From Aminobacter aganoensis (GTDB lineage Bacteria > Pseudomonadota > Alphaproteobacteria > Rhizobiales > Rhizobiaceae), in the NCBI RefSeq assembly GCF_014206975.1, contig NZ_JACHOU010000001.1, positions 124,001 through 188,000 on the forward strand: a stretch of DNA of 64,000 bases. Direction: 5' to 3'. Position numbers and translations under genes: made by a program. The notes under the pieces were generated by a model, which searched no databases, was not told the origin of the DNA, and saw only the letters and a program-made list of their open reading frames with translations. Positions 8,155 through 18,094 of the stretch are shown piece after piece (position 1 is the first letter of the stretch; each line of letters opens with the position of its first letter).

Positions 8155-8970
8155 TCACTTTGAAATATATGTAACTTCCATCGCCATGCCATCATATGCG
8201 GGCTCGACATGTGCCGGCGTTGCCGACATGACAGTCGCATAGTCCAGCGGCACGTGCATGTGAGTCAACACCGCGCGCCTGGGCTTCAGCCGCTCGATCC
8301 ATTGCAGCGCCTCCGACAGCGACAGATGGCTGACATGCGGCTTGTATTGCAGCGCGTCGACGACCAGGAGATCCAGGCCGTCCATGCGCGCCACCGTGGC
8401 TTCCGGGAAGTCGCTGACATCCGAGCAATAGGCGATCGTCCCGACGCGGAAACCGAGCGAAACGATGTCGCCATGGACCTGCGGCAGCGGCAAAAAGGTG
8501 AGGGGGCCCCCCTCTCCCGCTATCGTGAACGGCTTGTCGTGTTCGATCACGCTCGGCCGCACGATGGGCGGATACGAGCTTCCCGGCGGCGTTTCGATGC
8601 AATAGCCGAAGGCCAGTTTCAGCCGCCCGAGCGTGAAGTCGTCGGCATGGATGTCGATCAGCCTGCCGCGCTCGAGCACGTAGCCCCGGAGATCGTCGAT
8701 GCCGTGGATGTGGTCGGCATGCGGATGCGTGTAGACCACGGCATCGATGCGGCTGACGCCGGCGGCCAGCATCTGGGTGCGGAAATCCGGTCCCGTATCG
8801 ATGATCACGCGCGTCGTGCCGGAAGCCGAAATGCGCTCGACCATGGCCGCCGCGCGCATGCGCCGGTTCTTCGGGTTTGCCGGATCGCAGGCGCCCCAGT
8901 CGCCGGTGATGCGCGGCGTGCCTGGCGACGAGCCGCAGCCCAGGATGGTGAGGCGCAGCGTATCCGGCAT
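8155..8970 (-). CDS. MBL-fold metallo-hydrolase (PhnP-like)
   Basis: This is a metallo-beta-lactamase-fold phosphodiesterase-type enzyme of 271 residues. It opens with LTILGCGSSPGTPRI, then shows the metal motif THPHADHIHGIDDLR, a later LPLPQVHGD and the C-terminal LTHMH. This arrangement matches the PhnP/cyclic-phosphate phosphodiesterase branch often placed beside tatD. No phn genes are nearby, so a role in phosphonate use is not supported. The ATG overlaps the tatD stop as TGATG, showing operon structure. The natural substrate is unknown. Confidence 0.88.
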   Translation of the reverse strand: MPDTLRLTILGCGSSPGTPRITGDWGACDPANPKNRRMRAAAMVERISASGTTRVIIDTGPDFRTQMLAAGVSRIDAVVYTHPHADHIHGIDDLRGYVLERGRLIDIHADDFTLGRLKLAFGYCIETPPGSSYPPIVRPSVIEHDKPFTIAGEGGPLTFLPLPQVHGDIVSLGFRVGTIAYCSDVSDFPEATVARMDGLDLLVVDALQYKPHVSHLSLSEALQWIERLKPRRAVLTHMHVPLDYATVMSATPAHVEPAYDGMAMEVTYISK

Positions 8971-9752
8971 CAGACCGGCTTCGGCATCTTGGTGAACAGC
9001 CTGAAGAAATTGGCCGTGGTGATGTCGGCGATCTCGGCAGCGCTCACGCCGATGGTCTCGGCAAGCACGGCGGCGGTGTTGGCGACGTAGGCCGGTTCGT
9101 TGCGCTTGCCGCGATGCGGGATCGGCGCAAGATACGGCGCATCCGTTTCGACCAATAGCCGGTCGCGCGGCACCTCCTTGGCGATGTCGCGCAACTCGCC
9201 GGAATTCTTGAAGGTCACGATGCCCGAGAACGAGACGTAGCCGCCAAGCTCGACGCCAATGCGTGCAAGCTCGGCGCCCGAGGAAAAGCAATGCAGGATG
9301 AAGGGGAACGCGCCCTTCCCTGATTCTTCCCTGAGGATCGCCGCCATGTCCTCGTCGGCGCTGCGAGCGTGGATCACCAGCGGCAAGCCGGTCTCGCGCG
9401 CAGCCGCGATATGGACCCGCAGGCCCTTTGCCTGGGCATCACGCGGCGACTTGTCGTAGTGGTAATCGAGACCCGCCTCGCCGATGGCCACGACTTTCGG
9501 ATGCGCCGACAGCCGGATGAGATCGGCTGCGGTTACGTCGAGTTCTTCGGCGGCATTGTGCGGATGGGTCCCGACCGAGCAATAGACTTCATCATATTCC
9601 TTAGCAATTGCAAGGACTTGATCGAACTTCCTGACACGCGTCGAGATGGTGACCATGCGTTCGACGCCTGCCGCCTTGGCGCGCGCGATGATCTCCGCGC
9701 GCTCCTCGGCGAAGTCGGGAAAATCGAGGTGGCAGTGACTGTCGACCAGCAT
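8970..9752 (-). CDS. tatD: TatD-family metal-dependent hydrolase/DNase
   Basis: TatD/YcfH enzymes are metal-dependent nucleases and deoxyribonuclease-like hydrolases with a TIM-barrel fold. The 260-residue protein starts with the signature LVDSHCHLDF and has IGEAGLDYHYDKSP, LPLVIHARSA, FILHCFSSG and LLVETDAPYL, which carry the expected metal ligands. The length is normal. It starts 12 bases after metG ends and overlaps the MBL gene, the usual metG-tatD-MBL order in alphaproteobacteria. Confidence 0.95.
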   Translation of the reverse strand: MLVDSHCHLDFPDFAEERAEIIARAKAAGVERMVTISTRVRKFDQVLAIAKEYDEVYCSVGTHPHNAAEELDVTAADLIRLSAHPKVVAIGEAGLDYHYDKSPRDAQAKGLRVHIAAARETGLPLVIHARSADEDMAAILREESGKGAFPFILHCFSSGAELARIGVELGGYVSFSGIVTFKNSGELRDIAKEVPRDRLLVETDAPYLAPIPHRGKRNEPAYVANTAAVLAETIGVSAAEIADITTANFFRLFTKMPKPV

Positions 9753-9764
9753 TTTTCGACAGCC

Positions 9765-11306
9765 TCAGCTTTCCGCCGCCTGCTCTACATAGCGCGGGAA
9801 CACCGGCTGCGGCGCCGGCAGAGGCGCACCCGACACCAGCGCATGCGCGGCATCGACGTGGACAAAATCCCGCTCGGTCACGGCAAGCAGGTCGAGCAGC
9901 TTCGAGGCCGAACCCGGGATGAAGGGCTGGCACATGATGCCGACGCGCCGGATCACCTCGGCGGTCGTCCACAGCACCGTTTCCATGCGCGCCGGATCGG
10001 TCTTCTTCAGCGCCCAGGGCTCCTGAGCGGCAAAGTAGCGGTTGGCTTCCGCGACCACGGCGAAGATCGCCGCCAGCGCGTGGTGGATCCCCTGCTCCGC
10101 CATTGCCTTGCGAGCGGTGGCCAGTGCAGCGGTGGCCTGGTCGAGGATCGCCTTGTCGGCATCGGCCAGTTCGCCACGCTGCGGCACCACGCCGTTGCAG
10201 TTCTTGGCGATCATCGACAGCGAGCGCTGCGCCAGGTTGCCGAGGTCGTTGGCGAGATCGGCATTGGTGCGGTTGACGATCGCCTCATGGCTGTAGCTGC
10301 CGTCCTGGCCGAACGGCACTTCGCGCAGCAGGAAGTAGCGCACCTGGTCGAGGCCGTAATGCTCGACCATGGTGAACGGATCGACGACGTTGCCGAGCGA
10401 CTTCGACATCTTCTCGCCGCGGTTGAACAGGAAGCCGTGGCCGAACACCCGCTTGGGCAGCTCGATACCCGCGGACATCAGGAAGGCCGGCCAGTAGACG
10501 GCATGGAAACGCACGATGTCCTTGCCGATAATGTGCACGGCAGGCCAGTAGGCCCACTTCTCTGCGCTCGTGTCGGGATAGCCAAGGGCGGTGATGTAGT
10601 TGGTCAGCGCGTCGACCCAGACATACATCACATGCTTGTCGTCGCCGGGCACCGGCACGCCCCAGTCGAAGGTCGTGCGCGAGATCGACAGGTCCTTGAG
10701 CCCCGAGCGAACGAAGCTCGCAACCTCGTTGCGGCGCTCGTTGGGGCCGATGAAGTCGGGCTGGTTGTCGTAAAGCGCCAGCAGCTTGTCCTGATAGGCG
10801 GAAAGGCGGAAGAAATAGCTCTCCTCCTCGACCCATTCCACCGGCGTTCCCTGCGGGCCGTAGCGGATGTTGTCTGGCCGGACCTCGGTCTCTTCTTCGC
10901 CGTAATAGGCCTCGTCGCGCACCGAATACCAGCCGGCGTAGCTGCTCTTGTAGATGTCGCCGCGATCGGCCATCGCCTTCCAGATCGCCTGCGATGCCGC
11001 GTAGTGGCGCTCTTCGGTGGTGCGGATGAAGTCATCGTTCGATGCATTCAGAAGCGTTGCCATCTTCTTGAATTCATACGAATTACGGTCGGCAAGCTCA
11101 CGCGCGGAAATGCCCTCCCGGTTGGCCGTCTGCAGCATCTTGATGCCGTGCTCGTCGGTACCGGTGAGGAAGAACACATCCTTGCCGTCGTGGCGCTGGA
11201 AGCGGGCAAGCGCGTCGGTGGCAATCAGCTCATAGGCATGGCCGATATGCGGCTTGCCGTTGGGATAGGAGATTGCGGTGGTGATGTAGAATTTTTCGCG
11301 GGACAT
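9765..11306 (-). CDS. metG: Methionyl-tRNA synthetase
   Basis: This essential class I aminoacyl-tRNA synthetase charges tRNA-Met for protein synthesis. The class signature HIGH is at residues 20-23 and KMSKS at 299-303, with [10 protein letters not shown] in between. At 513 residues it is the short form without a C-terminal tRNA-binding (EMAP-like) domain, which is usual in rhizobia. It lies between holB (85 bases upstream) and tatD (12 bases downstream) on the minus strand. Confidence 0.97.
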   Translation of the reverse strand: MSREKFYITTAISYPNGKPHIGHAYELIATDALARFQRHDGKDVFFLTGTDEHGIKMLQTANREGISARELADRNSYEFKKMATLLNASNDDFIRTTEERHYAASQAIWKAMADRGDIYKSSYAGWYSVRDEAYYGEEETEVRPDNIRYGPQGTPVEWVEEESYFFRLSAYQDKLLALYDNQPDFIGPNERRNEVASFVRSGLKDLSISRTTFDWGVPVPGDDKHVMYVWVDALTNYITALGYPDTSAEKWAYWPAVHIIGKDIVRFHAVYWPAFLMSAGIELPKRVFGHGFLFNRGEKMSKSLGNVVDPFTMVEHYGLDQVRYFLLREVPFGQDGSYSHEAIVNRTNADLANDLGNLAQRSLSMIAKNCNGVVPQRGELADADKAILDQATAALATARKAMAEQGIHHALAAIFAVVAEANRYFAAQEPWALKKTDPARMETVLWTTAEVIRRVGIMCQPFIPGSASKLLDLLAVTERDFVHVDAAHALVSGAPLPAPQPVFPRYVEQAAES

Positions 11307-11391
11307 GGATGGCCGTCATGAATGTCGGAATGAATGGGTCGCGGTGAAATAACGCATCGGCATGGCGATTGCCATCCCGGTTGGACGAGCG

Positions 11392-12444
11392 TCACATTCG
11401 CATCGCGGCATTCAGGCGGTCGATCATGGCCAGGACGTGCTGCTTCTTGTCGAGGTTGTAGGTTTCCGTCTCGGATATCGCGTTTTGTGCATCGTGCCAA
11501 GCAGCGGACAACAGGTTGGCGCGGGAAAGATCGGAGGCGCGCGCCGCCAGCGACGCCGTGTCGGACAAAAGGTCCAGGGCGCGGCGATTGAACATCTCGA
11601 ACTGGATGGCGCTGTCGCGCCCGGCCACGGCATCGGCCAGCCGGTGCGCAGCGCCGATGTCGTTGCGTCCCGACTGCACGATCTTGTCCAATGCCTCGGC
11701 AATCTCCAGCCCGCCATATTGGGTGAGCAGGATCGCAGCGCGGGCACTGCCCCCTGCCCGCAAGATCAGCGCTTCGCGCGCATCCGGTTCATCCGGTGCC
11801 GGTTGATCGGTGCCGGCAAGCACTGACAGCAGGCTCTGATCGTCCAGCGGCGTCAGGCGAATGGTCTGGCAGCGCGAACGGATGGTTGGCAGCAGGCTGC
11901 CGGGGGCATGCACGATCAGGATGAACAGCGTGCGCGCAGGCGGTTCTTCAAGGTTCTTCAGCAAGGCATTGGCAGCATTGGTGTTCATGTCGTCGGCCGG
12001 GTCGACGATGACGACACGGTAGGCGCCGTCATGCGAGGTCATCGACAGGAACTTCGACACCTTGCGGATCTCGTCGACGGTAACGACCGACTTGAACCCC
12101 TTGGTCTTGTCGTTCTGTGGCCGCGTCAGATGCAGCACGGACGGATGCGCTCCGGTCGCGACCTGCCGAAACAATGCCGATTTCGGATCTGGAAGCGCTA
12201 GCGTTTCCGGCGCGCTGCGGTAGTCGGGGTGCCGCAACAGATGATGGGCGAGATGAAACGCAAGTGTCGCCTTGCCGATGCCGACGGGACCGGCGAGGAT
12301 CAGCGCATGCGGCAGCTTGCCGGAGCGATAGGCAGCGGTCAGTATCGAGACCGCCTGCTCGTGGCCGAACAGCAGCGGATTCTCCGCCGGCTCGGGAATG
12401 CCGTCCAGCGTGTCGTGCTGCTCGGGAGCGATGCGCTCGAACAT
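11392..12444 (-). CDS. holB: DNA polymerase III delta-prime subunit
   Basis: The delta-prime protein is part of the clamp loader that places the sliding clamp on DNA. The 350-residue product has an AAA+ P-loop GPVGIGKAT (about 52-60), the Walker B-like segment VVIVDPADDMN and ALLKNLEEPPARTLFILI, the last a hallmark of delta-prime. The start at 12444 overlaps the tmk stop (TGATG), the common tmk-holB pairing. The zinc-module cysteines of gamma/tau-type subunits are absent, as in other alphaproteobacterial HolB proteins. Confidence 0.93.
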   Translation of the reverse strand: MFERIAPEQHDTLDGIPEPAENPLLFGHEQAVSILTAAYRSGKLPHALILAGPVGIGKATLAFHLAHHLLRHPDYRSAPETLALPDPKSALFRQVATGAHPSVLHLTRPQNDKTKGFKSVVTVDEIRKVSKFLSMTSHDGAYRVVIVDPADDMNTNAANALLKNLEEPPARTLFILIVHAPGSLLPTIRSRCQTIRLTPLDDQSLLSVLAGTDQPAPDEPDAREALILRAGGSARAAILLTQYGGLEIAEALDKIVQSGRNDIGAAHRLADAVAGRDSAIQFEMFNRRALDLLSDTASLAARASDLSRANLLSAAWHDAQNAISETETYNLDKKQHVLAMIDRLNAAMRM

Positions 12445-13115
12445 CAGGCGTCCGCCCTCGCCCGGCTGCCGGCCGAGGCGCGCGCCTCGAGCGCCGCAAA
12501 CACCGCATCGGTGATCGCGTGCTCGACCTCTTCCTGGTCCTTCGAGGCATCGATCAGCACGCAGCGGTCCGGCTCGTTCTCGGCAATCGCCAGATAGGCG
12601 TTGCGGCGGCGCTGGTGGATGTCGACAGTCTCCTTTTCGAACCGGTCGGCGACATCCTGCCCGCGCCGTGCGGTGGCACGCCGCAGCCCTTCCACCGGAT
12701 CGAGGTCGAGGATCAGCGTCATGTCCGGCATCATGCCGTTGATGGCCACGCGCTCGACCGCCGTCATGAAATCGGGATCGAGGTTGCCGGTGACGCCCTG
12801 GTAGACACGCGAGGAATCGAGAAAGCGGTCGCACAGCACGATGGCGCCGCGCTCGACCGCGGGACGGATCACCTGCTCGACATGATCGGAACGTGCGGCG
12901 GCAAACAACAGCGCCTCCATCTCCGCGCCGAAGGGCTCGGCTGCGCCCGACAGCAGCACGTGACGCACCGCCTCAGCGCCCGGCGAGCCCCCGGGCTCGC
13001 GAGTGACGATGATATCGTAGCGTTTGTCGCGCAGCTTGCTGGCCAGGCGTTCGATCTGTGTCGACTTGCCCGCGCCCTCGCCGCCTTCGAATGTGATGAA
13101 GAAGCCGCGCGCCAC
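12444..13115 (-). CDS. tmk: Thymidylate kinase
   Basis: Tmk phosphorylates dTMP to dTDP for DNA synthesis. The 223-residue protein has the P-loop GGEGAGKST (11-19), the substrate motif [19 protein letters not shown] and the lid region [12 protein letters not shown]. The GTG at 13115 is chosen because AAAGG lies seven bases upstream and the N-terminus [10 protein letters not shown] then matches the family. An upstream in-frame start at 13169 would add 18 residues of poor family fit. The gene is translationally coupled to holB. Confidence 0.95.
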   Translation of the reverse strand: MARGFFITFEGGEGAGKSTQIERLASKLRDKRYDIIVTREPGGSPGAEAVRHVLLSGAAEPFGAEMEALLFAAARSDHVEQVIRPAVERGAIVLCDRFLDSSRVYQGVTGNLDPDFMTAVERVAINGMMPDMTLILDLDPVEGLRRATARRGQDVADRFEKETVDIHQRRRNAYLAIAENEPDRCVLIDASKDQEEVEHAITDAVFAALEARASAGSRARADA

Positions 13116-13222
13116 TCCAAAGCCTTTCTGTTCGCCGTATCGCAAGTTCAACCGAACGAACGGCCTCACGGCATATGTAGGTGTCGAAGCTCTAGCGTCG
13201 AGAGGTGCAAAGGTCCACCCGC

Positions 13223-14389
13223 CTACCGCAGCCAGCCGATGGCAAGCTCCTTGACCGCGTCGAAGGCGCGGCTCTGCAGCGAGCCGACTTCGATGGACTC
13301 GGCGGCATAGAGCGGCGTCTCCTGGCTCAGCGTGTCGCCGATCCAGACCTTGAGTGCGCCGATGGGCGTTCCCTGCGCCACCGGTGCCGCCACGGGGCCG
13401 TTGTAGACGATGCGGGCGACAAGCCGTTCGCGATTGGTGATCGGCAGGAACAGCGAGATCGGCTTCTGTGCCACCAGCTTCACATGCGACTTCACACCGC
13501 CGAACACCTGAGCTTCGCCGACGGTTTCGTTGGCCGCGAAGATCTCGCTCTTCTCGAAGGCGCGCATCCCCCAGTCGAGCAGCTTGCGTGCTTCCTCCGA
13601 GCGCTCGCGGTCGCTGGCGAGCCCGCCCAGCGCCGCAAACAGCCGCCGCCCCTCGCGGTTGACCGAACCGACGATGGCGAACCCCTCGCCTTCGGTGAAG
13701 CCGGCAGCCAGGCCGTCGGCGCCGATGTCCATTGCGATCAGTGGATTGCGGTTGCGCTGCAGGATCTTGTTCCAGGTGAATTCCGGCAGGCTGTAGTAGC
13801 GGTAGTATTCCGGATAGGTGCGCCAGATGTGCAGTCCCAGTTGCGCGAGTTCGCGCACCGACGTCGTCTGGCCCGGCATCGGCAGGCCGGTCGAATTGAC
13901 GAAAGTCGATTTCGCCAGGCCGATCTCGCGGGCACGCTCCGTCATCTGCAGGGCGAAATTGGCCTCGGAGCCCGCCATGCCTTCGGCCAGGATGATGCAG
14001 CCGTCATTGGCCAGTTGCACCGTCACGCCCTGGATCAGGTCCTCGATGCGGATCTGCGACCGGACGGCGGCAAACATGGTCGAAGCCCGCGACGCCGCGC
14101 CGCCGGTCCGCCAGGCATTCTCGCTGACGGCAAACGTGTCGTCGAGCTTGTAGCGGCCGGTCTTGAGGGCGTTGAACACGACCTCCATCGTCATCAGCTT
14201 GGCCAGCGAGGCCGGCGCCATGGGCTTGTCCGGCTCTTTCGAAAACAGCACCGTGCCGGTTTCGGCATCGATCATGAAAGCCTGCGCGGCCTTGGTCTCG
14301 AACAGCTGCGCCCTGGCCTGCCCGATGAAGGCAAGCGCTGCAATGAGGCCGATCATCAAGGTGAACGGCACGGATAATCTGGAGATCAT
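13223..14389 (-). CDS. D-alanyl-D-alanine carboxypeptidase (S11) homologue with altered active-site motifs
   Basis: S11 enzymes trim the terminal D-Ala of peptidoglycan stem peptides in the periplasm. The 388-residue protein has a signal peptide ending near GQARA and the SxxK motif SLAK (S61, K64). The second motif, normally SGN or SxN, reads LAN (126-128) in VQLANDGC. The third, normally KTG, reads AAG (228-230) in [13 protein letters not shown]. Two of the three catalytic motifs are therefore changed, although the fold, the C-terminal domain and the surrounding residues are kept. It may be a weak enzyme, a substrate-binding protein or a regulator. It lies between rlpA and tmk. Confidence 0.88.
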   Translation of the reverse strand: MISRLSVPFTLMIGLIAALAFIGQARAQLFETKAAQAFMIDAETGTVLFSKEPDKPMAPASLAKLMTMEVVFNALKTGRYKLDDTFAVSENAWRTGGAASRASTMFAAVRSQIRIEDLIQGVTVQLANDGCIILAEGMAGSEANFALQMTERAREIGLAKSTFVNSTGLPMPGQTTSVRELAQLGLHIWRTYPEYYRYYSLPEFTWNKILQRNRNPLIAMDIGADGLAAGFTEGEGFAIVGSVNREGRRLFAALGGLASDRERSEEARKLLDWGMRAFEKSEIFAANETVGEAQVFGGVKSHVKLVAQKPISLFLPITNRERLVARIVYNGPVAAPVAQGTPIGALKVWIGDTLSQETPLYAAESIEVGSLQSRAFDAVKELAIGWLR

Positions 14390-14509
14390 GAAGGATACTG
14401 CCCCGTTCGGCCCGTATTCCGGTCGAGCGCCTTGAACCTATCAGTCTTCAATCGATGGGATCAACCGTGGCAGGGCAGATAGCCACAGGTCCTCGCAGCG
14501 AAAATCCGG

Positions 14510-15808
14510 TCAATCGTGGACGGCGAACGCGTCGGGCGCGCCATGCGACCAGGCCGCCTTCAGCGCGGCGTCGAGCGATGTCTTGCCATTCGGATAGAGG
14601 TCGACCGAATACCAGGTCTTTCCTTCGAAATCGGACTGTTCGACCGAGGTGCGGCCATAGGCCGACAGCGCCTTGGCGACGCGTCTGGCTTCATCGCCGT
14701 TCTCGAACGTGCCGGCGGCAACGTAGGATTCCAGGTCCTGTTCGGCGCGCGGGCCGGGATTGAGCCGCTTCCAGGAATCGATGATGTCGCTGGAGGACAT
14801 CGTCTTGCCTTCAAGCGCGTCAAAGGCTCTTGCCGCGCCGCCGACGCGCTCGCTGGCATAGCCCATGGTGGCGATTGCCACACGGGTCTGCGGAACCGGC
14901 ATCATGGCATCGGGACGTTCAGGAGCTATCGGCCCGAAATCTGGCAGCACAACGTCGATGATGCCTTGCCCCTGTGCCGTCATGACCGGCTGGTCGAACT
15001 GTGCTGCCTGCGCGGCGAGCGTGTTGTCCTGCGCGCTGGCGACAAGGGCCACCGAGGGAGCGACATCCGTCATGGCGCCCGGGAAGGCAGCGGCCTGGCC
15101 AACGGCGGCGCTTGGCGTCGGCCCGTTCATGGCGATCATCACGCCGGTCGGCAGGCCATCGTTGATCGGGTCGGCCATGCCCTTTCCGGGCCGGTAGGAA
15201 GCGAGCAAATACTGGTCGTCCTGGCCGTCGAGCGGCGCCCGTCCGACATACTCGACCTTCACATTCGCGGTGCCGCTGTGGGCGTAGTCGAGCATCTCCG
15301 CGGCGCGCTTGGAAAGGTCGATGACGCGGCCGTTGGAATACGGCCCCCGGTCGTTGACGCGCACGATCACCGAGCTGCCGTTCTTGGAATTGGTAACGCG
15401 GGCATAGCTCGGCAGCGGCATCGTCGGATGCGCCGCCGTCAGATTCGTCATGTCATAGACTTCGCCATTGGCGGTCAGCCGGCCGTGGAAGGCGTCGCCA
15501 TACCAGGAAGCGGCACCGACAGCGGCGTAGTCCTTGTCTTCCTTGGGATAATACCACTTGCCCCGAACCTTGTAGGGCTTGCCCGTCTGGTCGCGTCCGC
15601 CGCCGCGCTGCAGGCCCGACATCTTGGTCGTGACCCGGGGGCTCGCTTTGACGCCATATTCGGATTCGGCGAAATATTCCTTCGAGCGCTTCTTGCTGGC
15701 CACCGACTTCGGCTGCTGCGATGCGCAGCCGGCGATGAAGACAGCGGTGGCCGCGAGAATGCTGATCGCGGTCGCGCGACCGAGACGCGTGCGCGTCGAG
15801 TTCTGCAT
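14510..15808 (-). CDS. rlpA: RlpA-family septal ring lipoprotein (DPBB + SPOR)
   Basis: RlpA is an outer-membrane lipoprotein that binds, and in some species cleaves, denuded glycan strands at the division site. The 432-residue product starts with a lipoprotein signal (IAGC, Cys 28). Around residues 95-185 it has the double-psi beta-barrel: GAASWYGDAFHGRLTANGE, then RVNDRGPYSNGRVIDLS with the catalytic-type Asp. The C-terminal 80 residues form a SPOR domain (LESYVAAGTFENGDEARRVA). The start at 15808 follows AGGGGACC. The 120-base gap to the DD-carboxypeptidase homologue shows no clear terminator. Confidence 0.93.
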   Translation of the reverse strand: MQNSTRTRLGRATAISILAATAVFIAGCASQQPKSVASKKRSKEYFAESEYGVKASPRVTTKMSGLQRGGGRDQTGKPYKVRGKWYYPKEDKDYAAVGAASWYGDAFHGRLTANGEVYDMTNLTAAHPTMPLPSYARVTNSKNGSSVIVRVNDRGPYSNGRVIDLSKRAAEMLDYAHSGTANVKVEYVGRAPLDGQDDQYLLASYRPGKGMADPINDGLPTGVMIAMNGPTPSAAVGQAAAFPGAMTDVAPSVALVASAQDNTLAAQAAQFDQPVMTAQGQGIIDVVLPDFGPIAPERPDAMMPVPQTRVAIATMGYASERVGGAARAFDALEGKTMSSSDIIDSWKRLNPGPRAEQDLESYVAAGTFENGDEARRVAKALSAYGRTSVEQSDFEGKTWYSVDLYPNGKTSLDAALKAAWSHGAPDAFAVHD

Positions 15809-16088
15809 TTTACTCAGGTCCCCTGCCAGTACTAAGCGAGCGCCGCTCGTCGAATCGCAACACCGTTGCGCCAAAAATGTAGAAACAGTTCGCGCACGTT
15901 ATCCCCGTCCACTTGTGCGCAGGAAATTCTTGCCAGCGTATTAATCGACTGTGGTTCGAACCGGGCGAGATTGTGGCGTCATTGCGGCGAGCGGGATTGC
16001 CTGCGGGTATGCAGGACAGGGCGTGTGGAGCCTTCCCGTTTGCCGGGACTGGCTGTCGAACCAATGAGCCTGGATGTTGAAGTTGAAT
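15809..16088. other. Non-coding spacer between rlpA and tRNA-Ser
   Basis: No credible gene is seen in this 280-base spacer. It must contain the rlpA promoter on the minus strand; a weak TTGCGA...CTTAGT pair with 18-base spacing is the best I find. It also contains the end of the tRNA transcript. No repeats or integrase remnants are visible. Confidence 0.5.
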
Positions 16089-16176
16089 TGGCGGAGGGAG
16101 TGGGATTCGAACCCACGGTGAGTTGCCCCACGCCGGTTTTCAAGACCGGTGCCTTAAACCGCTCGGCCATCCCTCC
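16089..16176 (-). tRNA. tRNA-Ser (anticodon TGA)
   Basis: Read on the minus strand, the acceptor arms GGAGGGA and TCCCTCC pair, followed by discriminator G and an encoded CCA. The D-loop (GGCCGAGCGGTTTAAGGC), the anticodon loop CTTGAAA with TGA, a long class II variable arm and the T-loop GGTTCGAATCC are all present. The long variable arm and the anticodon identify a serine tRNA reading UCA and related codons. Confidence 0.97.
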
Positions 16177-16215
16177 AGGACGCACCGGATTGCCCCGTGC
16201 GCCTTTGTGGCGCGC

Positions 16216-16244
16216 TTGTAGCGCCCGGGCCATTGTCGCGTCAA
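16216..16244 (-). promoter_or_regulatory. Sigma-70 type promoter for tRNA-Ser
   Basis: On the minus strand TTGACG (16239-16244) and CTACAA (16216-16221) are separated by exactly 17 bases. This fits the alphaproteobacterial housekeeping consensus, and it sits about 40 bases upstream of the tRNA 5' end. Confidence 0.7.
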
Positions 16245-16423
16245 CGCTGTTCGATGCAAGTTCTGCTGCCGACGTCACTTCGCCGGGTGTCTGCTCCGGG
16301 AACAGGCAGCAGCAGCCTGCACGCGGCGATGGTGATCATCATCCCGGGCTGCCCTTTCCGACCGAATCGGGTGACTATTTGCCCACATTGGCGCACAAGG
16401 GCGAGATCACGCCGAGGACAACC

Positions 16424-16702
16424 ATGCCGAAATCAACCGCAGTCGTCGCAACCGAACATGCAAGCCGCTACCTGCAGCAGCTGTGCAAGCACTGGAGCCA
16501 CAAGTTCACCGTCGAGTTCTCGCCCACCACGGGGCGAATAGATCTCGGAGAGGGACGGGTGGTCGATCTTTCCGCCGGCGACACGTCGCTGACGGTCGTG
16601 GTGGAAGCCGAAAACCTGCCCCAACTCGAGCAGGTCGTCGCCGACCACATCGTGCGCTTCGCCTTCCGCGAGGAACTGAAATTCGACTGGCATGCCAGCT
16701 GA
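16424..16702 (+). CDS. DUF2218 family protein
   Basis: This small conserved protein of 92 residues has unknown function. The pattern EHASRYLQQLCKHWSHKF, then a GRIDLGEG strand, then the C-terminal VVADHIVRFAFREEL is characteristic of DUF2218 as I recall it. The start ATG has GAGGA five bases upstream. In other bacteria members often lie near iron or siderophore-reductase genes, but nothing here supports that. It begins 247 bases after the divergent tRNA gene. Confidence 0.8.
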   Translation: MPKSTAVVATEHASRYLQQLCKHWSHKFTVEFSPTTGRIDLGEGRVVDLSAGDTSLTVVVEAENLPQLEQVVADHIVRFAFREELKFDWHAS

Positions 16703-16796
16703 GCGCAGGCCGGAGATGACTCTGCAACTCCGATTAAGCGGCGCTGGCAGGCAGCCGGTTCGTTCGCTCGTTCCCGGCTGCATGGGACGGGGCTGA

Positions 16797-17465
16797 ATGC
16801 TCGAGACGGCACTTTACATCCCGGTCAAACGTTTCCTCGAAAACCTGGACTTCGAGGTCAAGGGCGAGATCGGCGGCTGCGACCTGCTTGCCTTGAGCGC
16901 CGACGCGCCGCCGATCGTGGTGGTGTGCGAGCTCAAGCTGCAGTTCAACCTCGAGCTCATCCTGCAAGGCGTCGACCGCGCTGCGGCAGCGGACGAAGTC
17001 TGGCTTGCGGCGCGCATGTCACCGCGCGGCAAGGGCCGCGAGGGCGACAAGCGGTTTCGCAACCTGTGCCGGCGGCTGGGCTTTGGATTGCTTGGCATCT
17101 TCGACGACGAGCGCGTCGAGGTGCTGCTCAGCCCGGATGCGCCCGCCCCTCGCAGGGATCCCAAGCGCCGCTCCCGACTCGTCTCCGAACACCGCCGCCG
17201 GCAGGGCGATCCGGTCGCCGGTGGCGGCTCGCGCGCGCCGATCATGACCGCCTACCGCCAGGACGCGCTGAAATGTGCCTTAGCCCTTGCCGAAGGCGCC
17301 AGGCGGCCGCGTGATCTCGCGCCGACGGTATCGCGGGCGGCCAACATCCTGCTCGACAATGTCTATGGCTGGTTCGTCAGGGTCGAGCGCGGCGTCTACG
17401 ACCTTACCGACGCAGGCCGCGAGGCGCTGCAACGCTGGCCCCAGGCGCCTGTGTCCGGCGACTGA
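16797..17465 (+). CDS. DUF2161 family protein, putative PD-(D/E)XK nuclease fold
   Basis: The N-terminal half of this 222-residue product has the pattern FEVKGEIGGCDLLAL followed by IVVVCELKLQF. That is an acidic residue pair with an E-x-K motif, as in PD-(D/E)XK phosphodiesterases and as described for DUF2161. The C-terminal half (from about residue 150) looks like a winged helix (ALKCALALAEGARRPRDLAP, then YDLTDAGREALQRW). Function is unknown; a DNA-processing or nuclease-like role is inferred from the fold only. The arginine-rich linker near residues 118-138 separates the two halves. Confidence 0.75.
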   Translation: MLETALYIPVKRFLENLDFEVKGEIGGCDLLALSADAPPIVVVCELKLQFNLELILQGVDRAAAADEVWLAARMSPRGKGREGDKRFRNLCRRLGFGLLGIFDDERVEVLLSPDAPAPRRDPKRRSRLVSEHRRRQGDPVAGGGSRAPIMTAYRQDALKCALALAEGARRPRDLAPTVSRAANILLDNVYGWFVRVERGVYDLTDAGREALQRWPQAPVSGD

Positions 17466-17521
17466 GGCACAAACCTGGCCGTTTCGCACGGGGCAGTCGA
17501 GCGTGGATCAAAAGCCTGATA

Positions 17522-18085
17522 TTGTTTCAGCCAGGATGGATGGCGGGAAAGGTCTCGGCGATGGTCGGGGAGTTCCGGTTCTGGACGGCGCGGGACCTGT
17601 TCGTCGCGCACCCCGAGGTCGCGCTGGATATGCTCGCGTCGCCCACCGACGAGCCGCCAGCCGATTTCTGCCGGGCGCTGCTTGGCGGCAGAACGCCCGA
17701 GGACGCGATCACCTTCTGCGCCTGGCTGCTGCCGATGCCGGCCACGGTCTGGTGGGCGCACGAATGCCTCTCCAATCTCGATGAGCTCTTCGACGAGCCG
17801 GACCGCCGGCTGCTGGCGTCGGTTGGCGACTGGGTCGGCGCCGGCGGCAATGGTCCGCCGCTGCTGGAGGCGATGGCCAAGCCGGACCAGCGCACGCCGG
17901 CCGTGTGGATCGCGCTGGCGACGGCCCGATCTGTCGAGCTGCCGGCGCCGCGTGCCGTCAATGCGGGCATCCTCGCCGGGCTGGCCCGGGTCGCACTGGA
18001 AGACCGGCACGACGTGCTGACGGCCTTCGTCGAAATGGGGCTGCAGCTCGCCGGCAGCGAAGCCTTGCAGCGTTCCGACGCTTGA
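17522..18085 (+). CDS. T6SS-neighbour conserved protein (DUF6931-like)
   Basis: The 187-residue acidic, helical protein has no signal peptide or membrane span. The stretch LPMPATVWWAHECLSNL followed by repeated alanine-rich helices resembles proteins named DUF6931 that I recall beside type VI clusters; this is recognition from memory and not checked. It ends 9 bases from the convergent PpkA-like kinase gene, and so marks the left edge of the T6SS region. Later starts at 17537 or 17561 are possible. Function is unknown. Confidence 0.6.
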   Translation: MFQPGWMAGKVSAMVGEFRFWTARDLFVAHPEVALDMLASPTDEPPADFCRALLGGRTPEDAITFCAWLLPMPATVWWAHECLSNLDELFDEPDRRLLASVGDWVGAGGNGPPLLEAMAKPDQRTPAVWIALATARSVELPAPRAVNAGILAGLARVALEDRHDVLTAFVEMGLQLAGSEALQRSDA

Positions 18086-18094
18086 CCCCTGCCC

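Noticed and set aside
9369-11321. Long open plus-strand frame antisense to metG
   Set aside because: It mirrors the codon periodicity of metG in high-GC DNA and has no recognised family; metG has all class I signatures.
16089-18085. tRNA-Ser as integration site for the T6SS island
   Set aside because: The T6SS side is at the 5' end of the tRNA gene, whereas integrases normally use the 3' end. No integrase gene or repeated tRNA 3' fragment was seen.
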